Counted from the first letter of the stretch, positions 34,777 through 43,599 are shown. The stretch is DNA of 64,000 nt from Acidimicrobiia bacterium (GCA_012960315.1 DUBN01000054.1:1-64000), one strand, 5' to 3'. Translations and numbers: made by a program. The notes: a model not told the origin generated them from the sequence alone.

Positions 34777-35781
34777 GTGGTGAAGCGTAAAAGACGACGT
34801 CCGGCGATGCGGCAGCCCCGGCAAAGCTCTGATCCCGTGACTCCGGGTGATGTATCGGTGATGCGGTCTGTGCCTGAAGACATTGCGCGTCCTGATTACG
34901 CAACAGACGGCGTGCCGATTCTTCAAGCACCCGCGAACTTAATAAAGGATGATGCGCAGCTAGCCCGGATGCGTATCGCTGGCGCTGCGTCCAGGAGAGT
35001 GCTCCGCGCAATCGCTGCCGAAATTACGTCAGGTGTCACGACTGACCACCTCGACGCAGTTTGCCACGAGGCGTGCATAGCGGAGGGCGGGTACCCCAGC
35101 CCTCTCAACTACAACGGGTATCCAAAATCGCTTTGCACTTCCATCAATGAAATTATCTGTCACGGCATTCCAGATAGTCGCGCCTTACGCGAAGGCGATA
35201 TCGTCAATTGCGACGTCACGATTTTCCTCAACGGCGTCCACGGCGACCACAGCGAAACCTTTGCCGTCGGCCAGATCGATCAACGCTCCGAGGAGTTGAT
35301 TCGAACAACTCGGGAATGTCTGTATCTAGGTATTGGCGCTGTCCGCTCTGGCGGGATCGTCAGCGACATAGGTAAAGCAATCCAGGGCCACGCTGAGGGC
35401 GCCGGTTTCGGAGTAGTGCGTGAGTTCATTGGTCACGGAGTAGGCGAAGTTTTCCATCATCAGCCAAATATTCCGCACTATTATGAGCCATCCGCTCGCT
35501 TCCAATTCGAACCTGGAATGACGTTCACGATCGAACCGATGATCACCATCGGTTCACCTCGAGCAAATTTATGGGATGACGGCTGGACAGCAGCTACTGC
35601 CGACTTAAGTCGTACCGCTCAATTCGAACACACAGTTCTGGTCCGAAAAGACGGGGTCGAAATTCTCACTCTTGAGGAACAAGAACCGCAACCATTCCTC
35701 GTCAACGCAGACCCGCAAACCTGGCCTTCAACTATTCCGCTGAATCAGAGCGACTTCAGAGCCCAAGGACCAGGATCTTGA
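34777..35781 (+). CDS. map: Methionine aminopeptidase, type I
   Basis: A 334-residue metallopeptidase that removes the N-terminal Met. Metal ligands: Asp in NCDVTIF and in VHGDHSETF, His in FIGHGVGEVFH, Glu in FTIEPM and in QFEHTV. A family-typical NYNGYPKSLCTSINE precedes them. The N-terminus is longer than usual: about 45 residues with basic (KRKRRR) and low-complexity character, and the C-terminus adds about 30. The stop overlaps the TTG of a LysM lipoprotein, making a three-gene unit. Confidence 0.93.
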   Translation: MVKRKRRRPAMRQPRQSSDPVTPGDVSVMRSVPEDIARPDYATDGVPILQAPANLIKDDAQLARMRIAGAASRRVLRAIAAEITSGVTTDHLDAVCHEACIAEGGYPSPLNYNGYPKSLCTSINEIICHGIPDSRALREGDIVNCDVTIFLNGVHGDHSETFAVGQIDQRSEELIRTTRECLYLGIGAVRSGGIVSDIGKAIQGHAEGAGFGVVREFIGHGVGEVFHHQPNIPHYYEPSARFQFEPGMTFTIEPMITIGSPRANLWDDGWTAATADLSRTAQFEHTVLVRKDGVEILTLEEQEPQPFLVNADPQTWPSTIPLNQSDFRAQGPGS

Positions 35782-36101
35782 AGGGCGCCAAATTTTTGTG
35801 TGTGGTTGCCGCGTTAGCGTTGGGTTTAACCGCATGTGCGAGTGAACCTAAAGTTCGACCCGTCCCTGCGTCGACTCCTGTTTTGACAACGCTGCGCCCT
35901 GAACTCACCACGACAACGACAGAAAAGATCGCCCAACGAATGGCCTATGTAGTGCAGCCTGGAGACACGCTCGGAAAAATAGCTAAGGGATTTGGTGTAA
36001 CGGTCGCTGACCTAATGACAGAAAACGGGAAGGAAGACACGATCTTGGGAATCGGGGAGACCCTATTTATTCCCCCAGCATCAGACGGAACTTCTGAGTG
36101 A
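35778..36101 (+). CDS. LysM lipoprotein, first of a pair
   Basis: A 107-residue small lipoprotein. The signal is LCVVAALALGLTAC with the lipidated Cys near 20, followed by a Thr/Pro-rich linker and one LysM domain (AYVVQPGDTLGKIAKGFGV...GIGETLFIPP). LysM binds peptidoglycan sugar chains. The start is TTG 35778, overlapping the map stop by four bases (TTGA). A paralogue follows with another four-base overlap. Confidence 0.82.
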   Translation: MKGAKFLCVVAALALGLTACASEPKVRPVPASTPVLTTLRPELTTTTTEKIAQRMAYVVQPGDTLGKIAKGFGVTVADLMTENGKEDTILGIGETLFIPPASDGTSE

Positions 36102-36493
36102 CACCAATTCGGAACTTCGTCGCCGCACCGTTTGCCATTTTGATATTCGGCCCTCTTGTTGCTTGCACTCCGGAGATAAAACCCGAACCCGGCACTGTCA
36201 GTTCAAAGATGGTGATAGTTGGTGAGGTTAAACAAGCCGAAGAAGTGTTTCGCGCCACCTACGAAGTAGTTAGGGGGGACACGCTCATCGCTATTGCCGA
36301 TCGTTTCGGTATTCATCTCAACGACCTAGTGCGCGAAAACAACATCGCCGATCCAACGATGATCTACGTAGGCCAGATCCTTCTGATCCCGCCTTCGCCT
36401 GATAAGGACGATGGCCCCTTGCTCACGATACCCCCACCAACTGATCCTCAACTACCGGTGCTCGAACCAACAACCTCCTTGGGGGAAGAGTGA
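36098..36493 (+). CDS. LysM lipoprotein, second of a pair
   Basis: A 131-residue protein: hydrophobic signal ending FGPLVACTP with the lipidated Cys near 23, then a LysM domain (YEVVRGDTLIAIADRFGI...VGQILLIPP) and a Pro-rich tail. GTG 36098 overlaps the stop of the first LysM gene (GTGA). The two domains are clearly related but diverged. The products are probably anchored in the membrane and contact the wall. Confidence 0.82.
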   Translation: MTPIRNFVAAPFAILIFGPLVACTPEIKPEPGTVSSKMVIVGEVKQAEEVFRATYEVVRGDTLIAIADRFGIHLNDLVRENNIADPTMIYVGQILLIPPSPDKDDGPLLTIPPPTDPQLPVLEPTTSLGEE

Positions 36494-36566
36494 CGCCTTC
36501 CCCGAGCTGCCTGGCATTCATCGGTTTGGCATGCAACTGTGATTGGGTGCACGAGGATCAGCGTCG

Positions 36567-37112
36567 ATGAACGGCAACAGTCCCCTCGGCCCATACGTTG
36601 ATCAAATCGACGAGCAAATAGATCAATGGTGGGAACGTTGGCGGGGTCGACCATCTATTGATCGATTGTTCTACGCAGCGTCGAATCTCGGCGATTTCAG
36701 TCTTATTTGGCACATCGTTGGCGGCCTTCGCGCGTTACCCCCAGGGAGACAACCCCGCAGCTCCATCCGGTTCAGCGCCCTTATGGGGTTTGAGTCGCTC
36801 CTGATAAATCAGGGCATCAAAAAGTTTTTCAGTCGAGTGCGCCCTGCCGAAGCCGTAGACAACCCCACATCACATCAACTCCGTCAGCCGGTCACGTCGA
36901 GTTTCCCGTCAGGTCACGCCTCAGCGGCTTTTTGTGCATCAGCATTTCTTTCGCGCCGATCAAGTTTGGGATCGTTCTGGCACCTCATCGCTGGCCTCCT
37001 AGCTTGTTCACGCATACACGTCCGGTTGCATCACGCGTCAGACGTGGCGGCCGGCGCGGGAATAGGAATGATCCTCGGCAAATTAGCGGAACGGCTTTTT
37101 CCTAAGGACTAA
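36567..37112 (+). CDS. PAP2-family membrane phosphatase
   Basis: A 181-residue phosphatase. The three active-site motifs are KKFFSRVRP, SFPSGHASAAF and SRIHVRLHHASDVAAG, the last two with the catalytic histidines. Hydrophobic segments around them suggest a membrane protein. It may act on lipid phosphates such as undecaprenyl or phosphatidic acid phosphates. ATG 36567 has AGGA upstream; TTG 36543 would add eight residues. It lies 73 bases after the LysM pair and may belong to the same envelope unit. Confidence 0.83.
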   Translation: MNGNSPLGPYVDQIDEQIDQWWERWRGRPSIDRLFYAASNLGDFSLIWHIVGGLRALPPGRQPRSSIRFSALMGFESLLINQGIKKFFSRVRPAEAVDNPTSHQLRQPVTSSFPSGHASAAFCASAFLSRRSSLGSFWHLIAGLLACSRIHVRLHHASDVAAGAGIGMILGKLAERLFPKD

Positions 37113-37144
37113 CCCGCCGGCTCGCGTAAGCGGACCAGCCCGAC

Positions 37145-37381
37145 TCAGGCTTGAGCCGGAACTTCAAGCTCTGCCTCAACCTCGGAAATATCTACGGTGA
37201 CGTCAACTTCCGGTTGACCAATTCGGTTGAGCACGGATCGAATATCGAGAAGTACATCAGTGACTTCGTTCGACGAGACCAGTTCTCGTTGCATAAAGGT
37301 GCCAAGGGCACGGTCAACTACTGCTAGAGCCTCATTGGCGTTAGCAGGGGCGACAATCTTTACGTCCGGGGTCTCGGTCAC
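37145..37381 (-). CDS. Small acidic protein of unknown function
   Basis: A 78-residue acidic protein I do not recognise. It has the segment EALAVVDRALGTFMQRELVSSNEVTDVLLDIR, which looks helical, and an acidic Val-rich C-terminus (about 57-74). No membrane segment or cysteine. A good Shine-Dalgarno (AGGAG) precedes GTG 37381, which supports a real gene. It is convergent with the PAP2 gene and divergent from an LLM oxidoreductase. Confidence 0.65.
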   Translation of the reverse strand: MTETPDVKIVAPANANEALAVVDRALGTFMQRELVSSNEVTDVLLDIRSVLNRIGQPEVDVTVDISEVEAELEVPAQA

Positions 37382-37479
37382 CAGATGCTCCTATCTGTAG
37401 GGATAGTAAAAGTTCCGACTCGCAATCTCACCCTATCGCTGCACGCCGCCCGATAACGAACATATTCGCCATAAGTCAC

Positions 37480-38505
37480 ATGTCCAAAGACCCGAGTAAG
37501 TTCCTAGCAATGAACGGTAATTCTAGAATTCCCCTCGGTGTGACCTACGGCAGTCTCGGAGTTCTTGGGCCATCGGCAGTAACAGAAGTTGCTCAATCGG
37601 CTGAGGCAGCTGGCTACCAATCTTTTTGGACAGTAGAAGCATCGGGCACTGACGCTTTCAGTCTCCTGGGGGCGGTGTCGCACGCTGCTCCCGGGCTTGA
37701 CTTAGCGACCGGCATAGTGCCAATTCAGTTTCGCGGTCCCTCGTTGACTGCCATGACCGCCGCAACACTTCAAGCGCTCAACCCCATACGAAACGTATGG
37801 ATTGGCTTGGGAGTATCGGCCCCAGGTGTTCTTCGCCAACATGGCATTCAGGCTCCTGACCGTCCGATAGCCATGATGCGCGAATACGTTGCCTTACTCC
37901 GCGAATGCCTGTCGGGAGAGTCTGTGACATTTGAGGGTGATTTTTGGCAACTTCGGCGGTTTAGGTTGGCGGTTCGGCTCGAAGAACAGTCACCCAAGAT
38001 TGTCATCGCCGCGCTTAATCCTCAGATGCTCAAGCTCGGCGGAGAGATCGCCGATGCGGTCCTCTTGAACTACATCCCCGCGGCCCACGTGGGGGAAGCA
38101 GTGCAACACATCCGAGCTGGCGGAAACGCAACAATTATGAGTTACGTGCACGCAGCGGTGGGTGATCTGTCAGAGGTAGCTCGCTCCGCCCGAAAAGACT
38201 TGTTTAACTATGCAATGGCCGACGGGTACGCCAACATGTTTCGCTCCGCGGGATTTGGAAGTGAAGTCGATCAATTACGTTCACATCAAGCTGACCGTGA
38301 CCGTGAAGGCGCACTCGCCTCGGTGACGGACCGAATGATTCAGGCCATCAACTTCGTCGGAAGCCAAGACGAGGTTGCAGATTTTATTCGAAATTACATC
38401 GAAGCTGGTGTCGAGTACCCCATCTTGATGCCAATGCCATGGGGCGCCGACCGTAGGTTGGTTACCCAGTTAACTTTGGAGGCCGCATCTGTCGCCGTTT
38501 CCTAA
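37480..38505 (+). CDS. LLM-class flavin-dependent oxidoreductase
   Basis: A 341-residue (beta/alpha)8 protein of the luciferase-like group. It shows IPLGVTYGSLGVLGPS, FWTVEASGTDAFSLLGAV, LATGIVPIQFRGPSLTAM and WIGLGVSAPGVLRQHG, typical of actinobacterial F420-dependent members. The cofactor (F420 or FMN) is inferred. The substrate is unknown. ATG 37480 is the natural start. The stop lies in a stretch where the frame of the downstream glycosylase is already open. Confidence 0.83.
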   Translation: MSKDPSKFLAMNGNSRIPLGVTYGSLGVLGPSAVTEVAQSAEAAGYQSFWTVEASGTDAFSLLGAVSHAAPGLDLATGIVPIQFRGPSLTAMTAATLQALNPIRNVWIGLGVSAPGVLRQHGIQAPDRPIAMMREYVALLRECLSGESVTFEGDFWQLRRFRLAVRLEEQSPKIVIAALNPQMLKLGGEIADAVLLNYIPAAHVGEAVQHIRAGGNATIMSYVHAAVGDLSEVARSARKDLFNYAMADGYANMFRSAGFGSEVDQLRSHQADRDREGALASVTDRMIQAINFVGSQDEVADFIRNYIEAGVEYPILMPMPWGADRRLVTQLTLEAASVAVS

Positions 38506-38632
38506 CGACGAAATAGATCTTCGGAAGAGAAGGACCACCTGGATCCCTTCTCTGCTTCATTCTGTTCACCAGCAGTTTCCCGAAGGTCACTCGATCCATT
38601 TCGTATTTAACACCCGCTGGAAACCACAGCGG

Positions 38633-39211
38633 GTGTCAGATGTACTGGTCGGCGCCGGATTCTCGCTTCAGGCGCCAAGCCGTGGCGCTGACTCTATTCG
38701 CGTCACCGCCAAACCTCTCCGAACCTTGTCAGACACCGTCAACTCGGACATGCGGCTACTTCTCGTGGGATTAAATCCCAGTTTCCATGCGGCAGATGCT
38801 GGATATGGATTCGCAGGTCCCAGCAACCGCTTCTGGCCTGCTGCACTTGAAGCTCAAATTGTTAGTAAGGAACGCGATTCGATCCACGCCTTACAAGTTG
38901 ACCGGGTCGGTATGACCGATCTTGTAAAGAAGCCAACTTCGAAAGCGTCTGAATTGACTGACAAACAGTTTCGTGTTGGATTGGCAAGAATCAGTCGTAT
39001 GTGTAGTTGGTTACGCCCAAAGGCCGTATGCGTTCTTGGAATTACCGGGTGGCGAGCCGCTCTTGGAGACTCCAAACTTTCGCTTGGCGCGCAGATGACC
39101 CGATTGGGGGGTAGGCCGGTTTATGTGTTGCCCAACCCCAGTGGATTAAACGCGCATACAAACCACGGGGACATGGTGAAGCGATTCCGAGACCTATTGG
39201 ATTCTGTCTAA
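38633..39211 (+). CDS. mug: Mismatch-specific DNA glycosylase (Mug/TDG family), start uncertain
   Basis: At least 192 residues. The glycosylase core begins near 40: GLNPS (Asn48) is the catalytic motif, then FAGPSNRFWPA and LPNPSGLNAHT. It removes uracil or thymine from G mismatches. GTG 38633 is the first conventional start, but the frame stays open upstream back to 38474 and reads like coding sequence (for example HSIHFVFNTRWKPQRVSDVLVGAGF), without ATG, GTG or TTG. Residues 1-38 also do not belong to the core and may be the end of a fused N-terminal domain seen in actinobacterial relatives. Confidence 0.82.
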   Translation: MSDVLVGAGFSLQAPSRGADSIRVTAKPLRTLSDTVNSDMRLLLVGLNPSFHAADAGYGFAGPSNRFWPAALEAQIVSKERDSIHALQVDRVGMTDLVKKPTSKASELTDKQFRVGLARISRMCSWLRPKAVCVLGITGWRAALGDSKLSLGAQMTRLGGRPVYVLPNPSGLNAHTNHGDMVKRFRDLLDSV

Positions 39212-39222
39212 GAGCTCAGCGT

Positions 39223-39876
39223 TCAGTCGAGCGAAGCGATTCCGGTCGGACAGGTGACGCCCGTTTCGCCAAGTCCGCAATAGCCGTTGGGTACCTTCTG
39301 CAAATATTGCTGGTGATAATGCTCCGCATAATAAAAATCGCCTACCCCTAAAATTTCGGTTGTTATGACGCCAAACCCGGCCTTCGTGAGCGCTGGCTGG
39401 AATTCTTGGCGACTTACCTCTGCAAGTAGGCGCTGTTGTTCGCTCGAAACATATATCCCGGATCGGTATTGAGTTCCCAAGTCATTTCCTTGTCGCATAC
39501 CTTGAGTCGGGTCGTGGTTTTCCCAGAAAAGCTTAAGAATTTCGAAATAACTGATGGCGTCAGGATCAAAGACGGCAAGAACTACTTCGTTGTGCCCTGT
39601 AAGCCCACTACAAACTTCTTCGTAGGTTGGGTTGCGCGTGAATCCTCCGGCATAGCCAACCGCTGTTGTCAGTACTCCTGGCGCCTCCCAGAAAATTCTC
39701 TCAGCGCCCCAGAAACAGCCCATGCCGAGCACTATGTTTTCGCTGCCGTCAGGAAACGGAGGGATCAGAGGTTCCCCCAATACTTCATGGGCAGGCGGGA
39801 CCGGCATTGCTAGGTCACGGCCTGGGAGCGCGTTCTCCGCCAGGGGGATTTCAAGTTTTCTCGACCACAGCGACAT
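39223..39876 (-). CDS. msrA: Peptide methionine sulfoxide reductase MsrA
   Basis: A 217-residue reductase for (S)-methionine sulfoxide. The catalytic Cys54 is in [12 protein letters not shown]; the resolving cysteines are Cys200 and Cys209 in [13 protein letters not shown]. The N-terminal extension of about 45 residues is as in E. coli MsrA. GGAGGAGAGG precedes ATG 39876. It is convergent with mug (11-base gap) and divergent from the MaoC pair. Confidence 0.94.
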   Translation of the reverse strand: MSLWSRKLEIPLAENALPGRDLAMPVPPAHEVLGEPLIPPFPDGSENIVLGMGCFWGAERIFWEAPGVLTTAVGYAGGFTRNPTYEEVCSGLTGHNEVVLAVFDPDAISYFEILKLFWENHDPTQGMRQGNDLGTQYRSGIYVSSEQQRLLAEVSRQEFQPALTKAGFGVITTEILGVGDFYYAEHYHQQYLQKVPNGYCGLGETGVTCPTGIASLD

Positions 39877-39933
39877 CGTTCTAACCTCTCCTCCAGATTA
39901 GATCATCGCGGGCAGACAAGGCATAGCCTCACC

Positions 39934-39939
39934 TACCCT
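39934..39939 (+). promoter_or_regulatory. Leaderless -10 element of the MaoC/LLM operon
   Basis: TACCCT, six bases before ATG 39946; no Shine-Dalgarno. Confidence 0.45.
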
Positions 39940-39945
39940 TAGTAC

Positions 39946-40437
39946 ATGTCGACTTCCCTTATCCCACCAGAATCGTTGGCTCGCGTCGGCGAGGTTCTAG
40001 AAGGTCCTGTAACAGTCCCGATTGATCGTCGCGAAGCGCAGCGTTACGCCTATGCCGTAGGCGACGAAAATCCGGTTTATTTCGATGAGGTCTCCGCTCA
40101 CGCGGCGGGATATCGAACGGTCACTGTTCCGCCACTATTTATCACTCACGCTCTCGTGCCCCCTAAGTCGGCACAAATGCTTCGCGAAGACGGGCTATAT
40201 CAAGACGCCACGAGCATTCACCTGGAAGTGTCGAGGATGATGTTCGGTGGAGAAGAATGGGATTTCATTGAACCGGTTTGTGTCGGTGACGAGATCACAG
40301 CCACCACGCGGCTCGCAGATCTCGACCAAAAAGAAGGAAGCAAGGGTCCCTTCGTTCGGCTCGTTCGCGAAACAACCTTCGTGAACCAAGACGAACAAGT
40401 GGTCGCGAGGTCGCGGCAGATTGGTATTGCTCGATGA
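39946..40437 (+). CDS. MaoC-like dehydratase subunit (N-terminal type)
   Basis: A 163-residue single hot-dog protein of the FAS1-type/HadA-like dehydratase group, with EAQRYAYAVGDENPVYFDE replacing the catalytic motif of hydratase-2 proteins. It overlaps the next MaoC gene by four bases (ATGA), so the products are probably subunits of one heterodimer, as in HadAB or mesaconyl-CoA-type hydratases. It is the first gene of a three-gene unit. Confidence 0.83.
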   Translation: MSTSLIPPESLARVGEVLEGPVTVPIDRREAQRYAYAVGDENPVYFDEVSAHAAGYRTVTVPPLFITHALVPPKSAQMLREDGLYQDATSIHLEVSRMMFGGEEWDFIEPVCVGDEITATTRLADLDQKEGSKGPFVRLVRETTFVNQDEQVVARSRQIGIAR

Positions 40438-40856
40438 ACAAATATCCGAGTTCTGGGTCAATAAGCGTCGGTGATCAACTGCCCGTAATGCGCAAAAAAG
40501 CCAACGAAGCCGAACTTTTCTTGTACAGCGCTGCAAGCTTCAACCCACATCGCATTCACTACGACCGCGGTTATGCACATCACGAAGGCCACCATGACAC
40601 TGTCGTTCACGGACCACTTCAAGGTTCGTGGCTTACTCAATTCGTGACCGATTGGGCCGGTCCCAAGGCTCGGCTGATATCCATCGAATGGCAAAACCGC
40701 GCCAGCGCCTTTGTCGATGAAGAGGTTCAATTCTCAGGCACAGTCGTAGCTCTTGACACACTCGAGTCGATAGTCGAACTTGAGATTTTCGAACGAAAAG
40801 CTGACGGAACAATTCTGATGCCCGCCAAAGCCCTCGTCAGATTAGAGGAACGGTAG
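40434..40856 (+). CDS. MaoC-like dehydratase subunit (C-terminal type)
   Basis: A 140-residue hot-dog protein carrying the likely catalytic pair in SFNPHRIHYDRGYA, followed by VVHGPLQGSWLTQF. It probably provides the active site for the heterodimer with the preceding product. ATG 40434 overlaps the upstream stop, and its own TAG is followed without a gap by the ATG of the LLM gene. Confidence 0.83.
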   Translation: MNKYPSSGSISVGDQLPVMRKKANEAELFLYSAASFNPHRIHYDRGYAHHEGHHDTVVHGPLQGSWLTQFVTDWAGPKARLISIEWQNRASAFVDEEVQFSGTVVALDTLESIVELEIFERKADGTILMPAKALVRLEER

Positions 40857-41765
40857 ATGAAGATAGCCGTCGATTTTCCTTCAGTGGCCTACCGGGAAGG
40901 ACCCGAGAAAGTTCTCGCCTTAGCGACAGCTATCGAAGAAATCGGTTACGACGAGATCGCGGCATTCGATCACGTTGTTATGGGTCACCCAGGAGAAGGT
41001 CGCCGGACCATTTATTCGGCAGAGATGCCCATTCTGGAAGCGTTGATGTTGCTCTCAAACGTTGCCGCTGTCACTACTCGAGTATCGCTCTCGACAGAGG
41101 TGCTCGTCTTACCTCAACGTCAACCCGTGCTGGTAGCGAAGCAAATCAGCACCTTAGACACACTCTCTAACGGGCGCGTTCGATTAGGCATCGGCGTCGG
41201 CTGGCAAGATAGCGAGTACGACGCTCTCGAAGAGAATTTCTCTAATCGGGGAAAGCGTATGGATGAAGCGATTGATCTCTTGAGAAGTTACTGGTCAGGT
41301 GGCCGTATCGCATTTCGTGGGAGCTATTACGACTCTCACGACATGGGCATGGAACCGGTTTCGCCTCAAGGAGCCGGGCTCCCGATATGGGTGGGGGGAG
41401 ATAGCCCTGCGGCTTTGAGAAGAACAGCCGAAAAGGCAGACGGATGGATGGCCTCAGGGGTTACGGACGAACAAGCCTTGTTGTGCGTCGAAAACATACG
41501 ACATCAAGCCGAGGAACTCGGTCGAGGCGCGAACGAAATCGGCTTCCAACTCATGTTGCAACCTCCACCACGTACCGACGAGGACAAAGTCTTCTACGCC
41601 GATCTCGACGCTGTAGCGGAGCGGGCCGCTGTGGTTCGCGCTATGGGGTTTGAGTGGACATCAGTAAACGCGACAGGGATTTTTCAGGCTGGTGCGCGGT
41701 CGGTTGATGCGATGATCGAACAGCTAGATGTCATTCACGGTCGTATCAGAAGCGAAGTTGGTTGA
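40857..41765 (+). CDS. LLM-class F420-dependent oxidoreductase
   Basis: A 302-residue luciferase-like protein of the TIGR03619 type: IGYDEIAAFDHVVMG, STEVLVLPQRQPVLVAKQISTLDTLSNGRVRLGIGVGW and MDEAIDLLRSYWSG. The cofactor is probably F420. It directly follows the MaoC pair with zero spacing, so it likely works on the same acyl-CoA or a related substrate. Its last 42 bases overlap the 3' end of a convergent HAD gene. Confidence 0.87.
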   Translation: MKIAVDFPSVAYREGPEKVLALATAIEEIGYDEIAAFDHVVMGHPGEGRRTIYSAEMPILEALMLLSNVAAVTTRVSLSTEVLVLPQRQPVLVAKQISTLDTLSNGRVRLGIGVGWQDSEYDALEENFSNRGKRMDEAIDLLRSYWSGGRIAFRGSYYDSHDMGMEPVSPQGAGLPIWVGGDSPAALRRTAEKADGWMASGVTDEQALLCVENIRHQAEELGRGANEIGFQLMLQPPPRTDEDKVFYADLDAVAERAAVVRAMGFEWTSVNATGIFQAGARSVDAMIEQLDVIHGRIRSEVG

Positions 41766-42443
41766 GTCATTCGTTTCCTGTTGTTGAAGAAATTTCACTA
41801 AAGCGATCAAGTCGGTCATCTCCTTAATCGTGTGGTCAGCGCGACTCAATGCTCCACGGTGATTTCCGATCGCAACCGTGATCGCGCCTGCTGCTTGGCC
41901 CGCGAGGATGTCGTGGACCGAATCACCGACCATCAAGTAACTGTCTTGAGTCGCGCCACATTCTTCGACGGCCGCCAGGATCATGCCAGGACTGGGTTTC
42001 GCTCCATGACCCGAGTCGTACCCTTTCACGGATGTAAACAGTTGGGTCCATCCGAGGGCGTTCACATGGTGACGCGCTACCGCTTCAGAGTCGTTGGTGG
42101 CTATAGCGAGCTTCACCCCGTTTGCCACCAGTGTTTTAAGTGTCGCGGTGGCTTCGCGACTCGAGACGACATTCAATCTTGAAACTTGATTAATGGTGCG
42201 CTCAAAGGTTTCTACATCAATGAGATCATTAACAAGACCCATCACAACATCGTTGCTCTCGCTGACGAAAGGCGAATGGGGCAACACTGTTCGCGAGGCC
42301 AGGTCATAGCCGAACATATCGGCGGAGGTCTCACGGGCATGTACATCACTTATCTGGTCGAAAGCCGCGCCGACCGCTTCGTTCCATGTTGCTTCAAAGT
42401 CAAGCAAGGTGCCGTCCTTGTCAAAGACGATTGCTTTAATCAC
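41724..42443 (-). CDS. HAD phosphatase, phosphoglycolate-phosphatase-like
   Basis: A 239-residue HAD protein with intact motif I (IVFDKDGTLLDF, Asp8 and Asp10), motif II IATNDS, Lys in GAKPSPGM and MVGDSVHDILAG. It resembles phosphoglycolate phosphatase (Gph). GTG 42443 overlaps the end of the GST-like gene by eight bases; a longer frame starts at 42467 but is less likely. The C-terminus overlaps the LLM gene tail-to-tail by 42 bases. Confidence 0.82.
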   Translation of the reverse strand: MIKAIVFDKDGTLLDFEATWNEAVGAAFDQISDVHARETSADMFGYDLASRTVLPHSPFVSESNDVVMGLVNDLIDVETFERTINQVSRLNVVSSREATATLKTLVANGVKLAIATNDSEAVARHHVNALGWTQLFTSVKGYDSGHGAKPSPGMILAAVEECGATQDSYLMVGDSVHDILAGQAAGAITVAIGNHRGALSRADHTIKEMTDLIALVKFLQQQETNDSTNFASDTTVNDI

Positions 42444-43485
42444 GCTCGTCCGCGACCAGGACTTCACAACCAGTTCCCTCTATCAGTTGTCTCACCGACT
42501 CTTGGTCCTTAGACGAAAGGCTTGCGAAGGTCTCACGCAGCCATACCAAGCACTTGCGTTGATAAGAAAATGGAGCTTGACGGTATTCAGCTCCTTGAAT
42601 CGAACAAATAACTTCTTCCTCTTCATAAGCAAACGCTCTGTCGTTGGCGACCATAAAGGGTGCATAAGTCTGCCCTATTTCACAGAGCAGATCATGAAAT
42701 GTTGTCGGCAGGTTTTGACGCGTAAACCACCCTTGGTCTCCGCCCACGTCATGAGAAGACAGGTCGTCGACCTGATATGCCCAAATGATGCTGCGCGGGC
42801 TCTGCGAGGCCGCTATTAGCGCCGAATCGGGTTCCCAAAAACACAATTGGCTGAACTGACCAAATATTCCAAAGTCGCCACGACCCGGCCGATCTCCGAG
42901 AAGGAACTGGTGGTCGGTCAAATGCTTCTCCATAATCCTCAGTAGCCGAGTGAAGCTCTCTTCGATTATGGGCCGGTTTTGCTCAGTTGATCCCACCAAG
43001 GCTGCTCGATTCGTCTGCCTGTCGGTGATGAATGACTTCATCTGATGATGCTGATCAGGATCCATCTGATTGTTGGACATCAACGGCAGCATGCTGCCGG
43101 CTTTTGCGATCGCGTCGGGATATAAATGGTGCCATCGGTAGTGATACATCATCTTCGTTACCCACTCATCGCCATAATCCTCGATCACATGATCCAAAAA
43201 AGCGACCACGGGGTCGGTAGGCAACAAACTCCGGCCTTGGTACACATCTTCTAAGCGCATGATTTGCGGCGACGAATCCACCATGGCCTCTGAATAACCC
43301 CCGTCTTCATCATGAAAAACAAGGACGGGAATAATCGCGACTGGTGCTTCGGGAAGACCTCGGTCTTGGCTAGAGCTCCGCACTATCCACCGGTGTGCGA
43401 TGTGTCGGTAGCGAAGTACGGCCCGCATTTTGATGGAATACGGTGAGCCGTAGGCACCCACCAGCGTTATTTGAGGAGAGTTCAT
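42436..43485 (-). CDS. Glutathione S-transferase-fold protein
   Basis: A 349-residue protein with an N-terminal thioredoxin-like GST domain (VGAYGSPYSIKMRAVLRYRHI, SPYS in place of CPxC, and a Ser/Pro pair near VAIIPVLVF) and a helical C-terminal domain (LLGDRPGRGDFGIFGQF). Actinobacteria use mycothiol, so glutathione may not be the partner. The last 130 residues are not typical GST. ATG 43485 is the start. It is divergent from a mycothiol-type enzyme gene. Confidence 0.75.
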   Translation of the reverse strand: MNSPQITLVGAYGSPYSIKMRAVLRYRHIAHRWIVRSSSQDRGLPEAPVAIIPVLVFHDEDGGYSEAMVDSSPQIMRLEDVYQGRSLLPTDPVVAFLDHVIEDYGDEWVTKMMYHYRWHHLYPDAIAKAGSMLPLMSNNQMDPDQHHQMKSFITDRQTNRAALVGSTEQNRPIIEESFTRLLRIMEKHLTDHQFLLGDRPGRGDFGIFGQFSQLCFWEPDSALIAASQSPRSIIWAYQVDDLSSHDVGGDQGWFTRQNLPTTFHDLLCEIGQTYAPFMVANDRAFAYEEEEVICSIQGAEYRQAPFSYQRKCLVWLRETFASLSSKDQESVRQLIEGTGCEVLVADERD

Positions 43486-43533
43486 CTAGTTATTCCAAGC
43501 GTTCAGTCTTCGGGGTGTTCACTAAATGCTGCC

Positions 43534-43550
43534 TTAAGGGTCTTCCTTAA
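43534..43550. promoter_or_regulatory. TTAAGG-N5-CCTTAA dyad between two thiol-enzyme genes
   Basis: A perfect six-base inverted repeat in the 126-base divergent spacer, with a consensus TTGACA at 43552-43557 right next to it. It may be an operator shared by the GST-like gene and the DinB/mycothiol-enzyme gene. Confidence 0.4.
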
Positions 43551-43599
43551 TTTGACAAAGCATGGCACGCAGACTGCCCAAGGTTGCAGCGATCGCCGC

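Noticed and set aside
37117-37159. CCGGCTC/GAGCCGG inverted repeat as a terminator between PAP2 and the 78-residue gene
   Set aside because: Only seven base pairs, no T tract, and it runs into the coding end of the small gene; too weak to list.
43552-43557. Perfect TTGACA as the -35 of a promoter for the mycothiol-type enzyme
   Set aside because: No -10-like hexamer lies 16-18 bases downstream, and the likely -10 (43600-43605) is much too far away.
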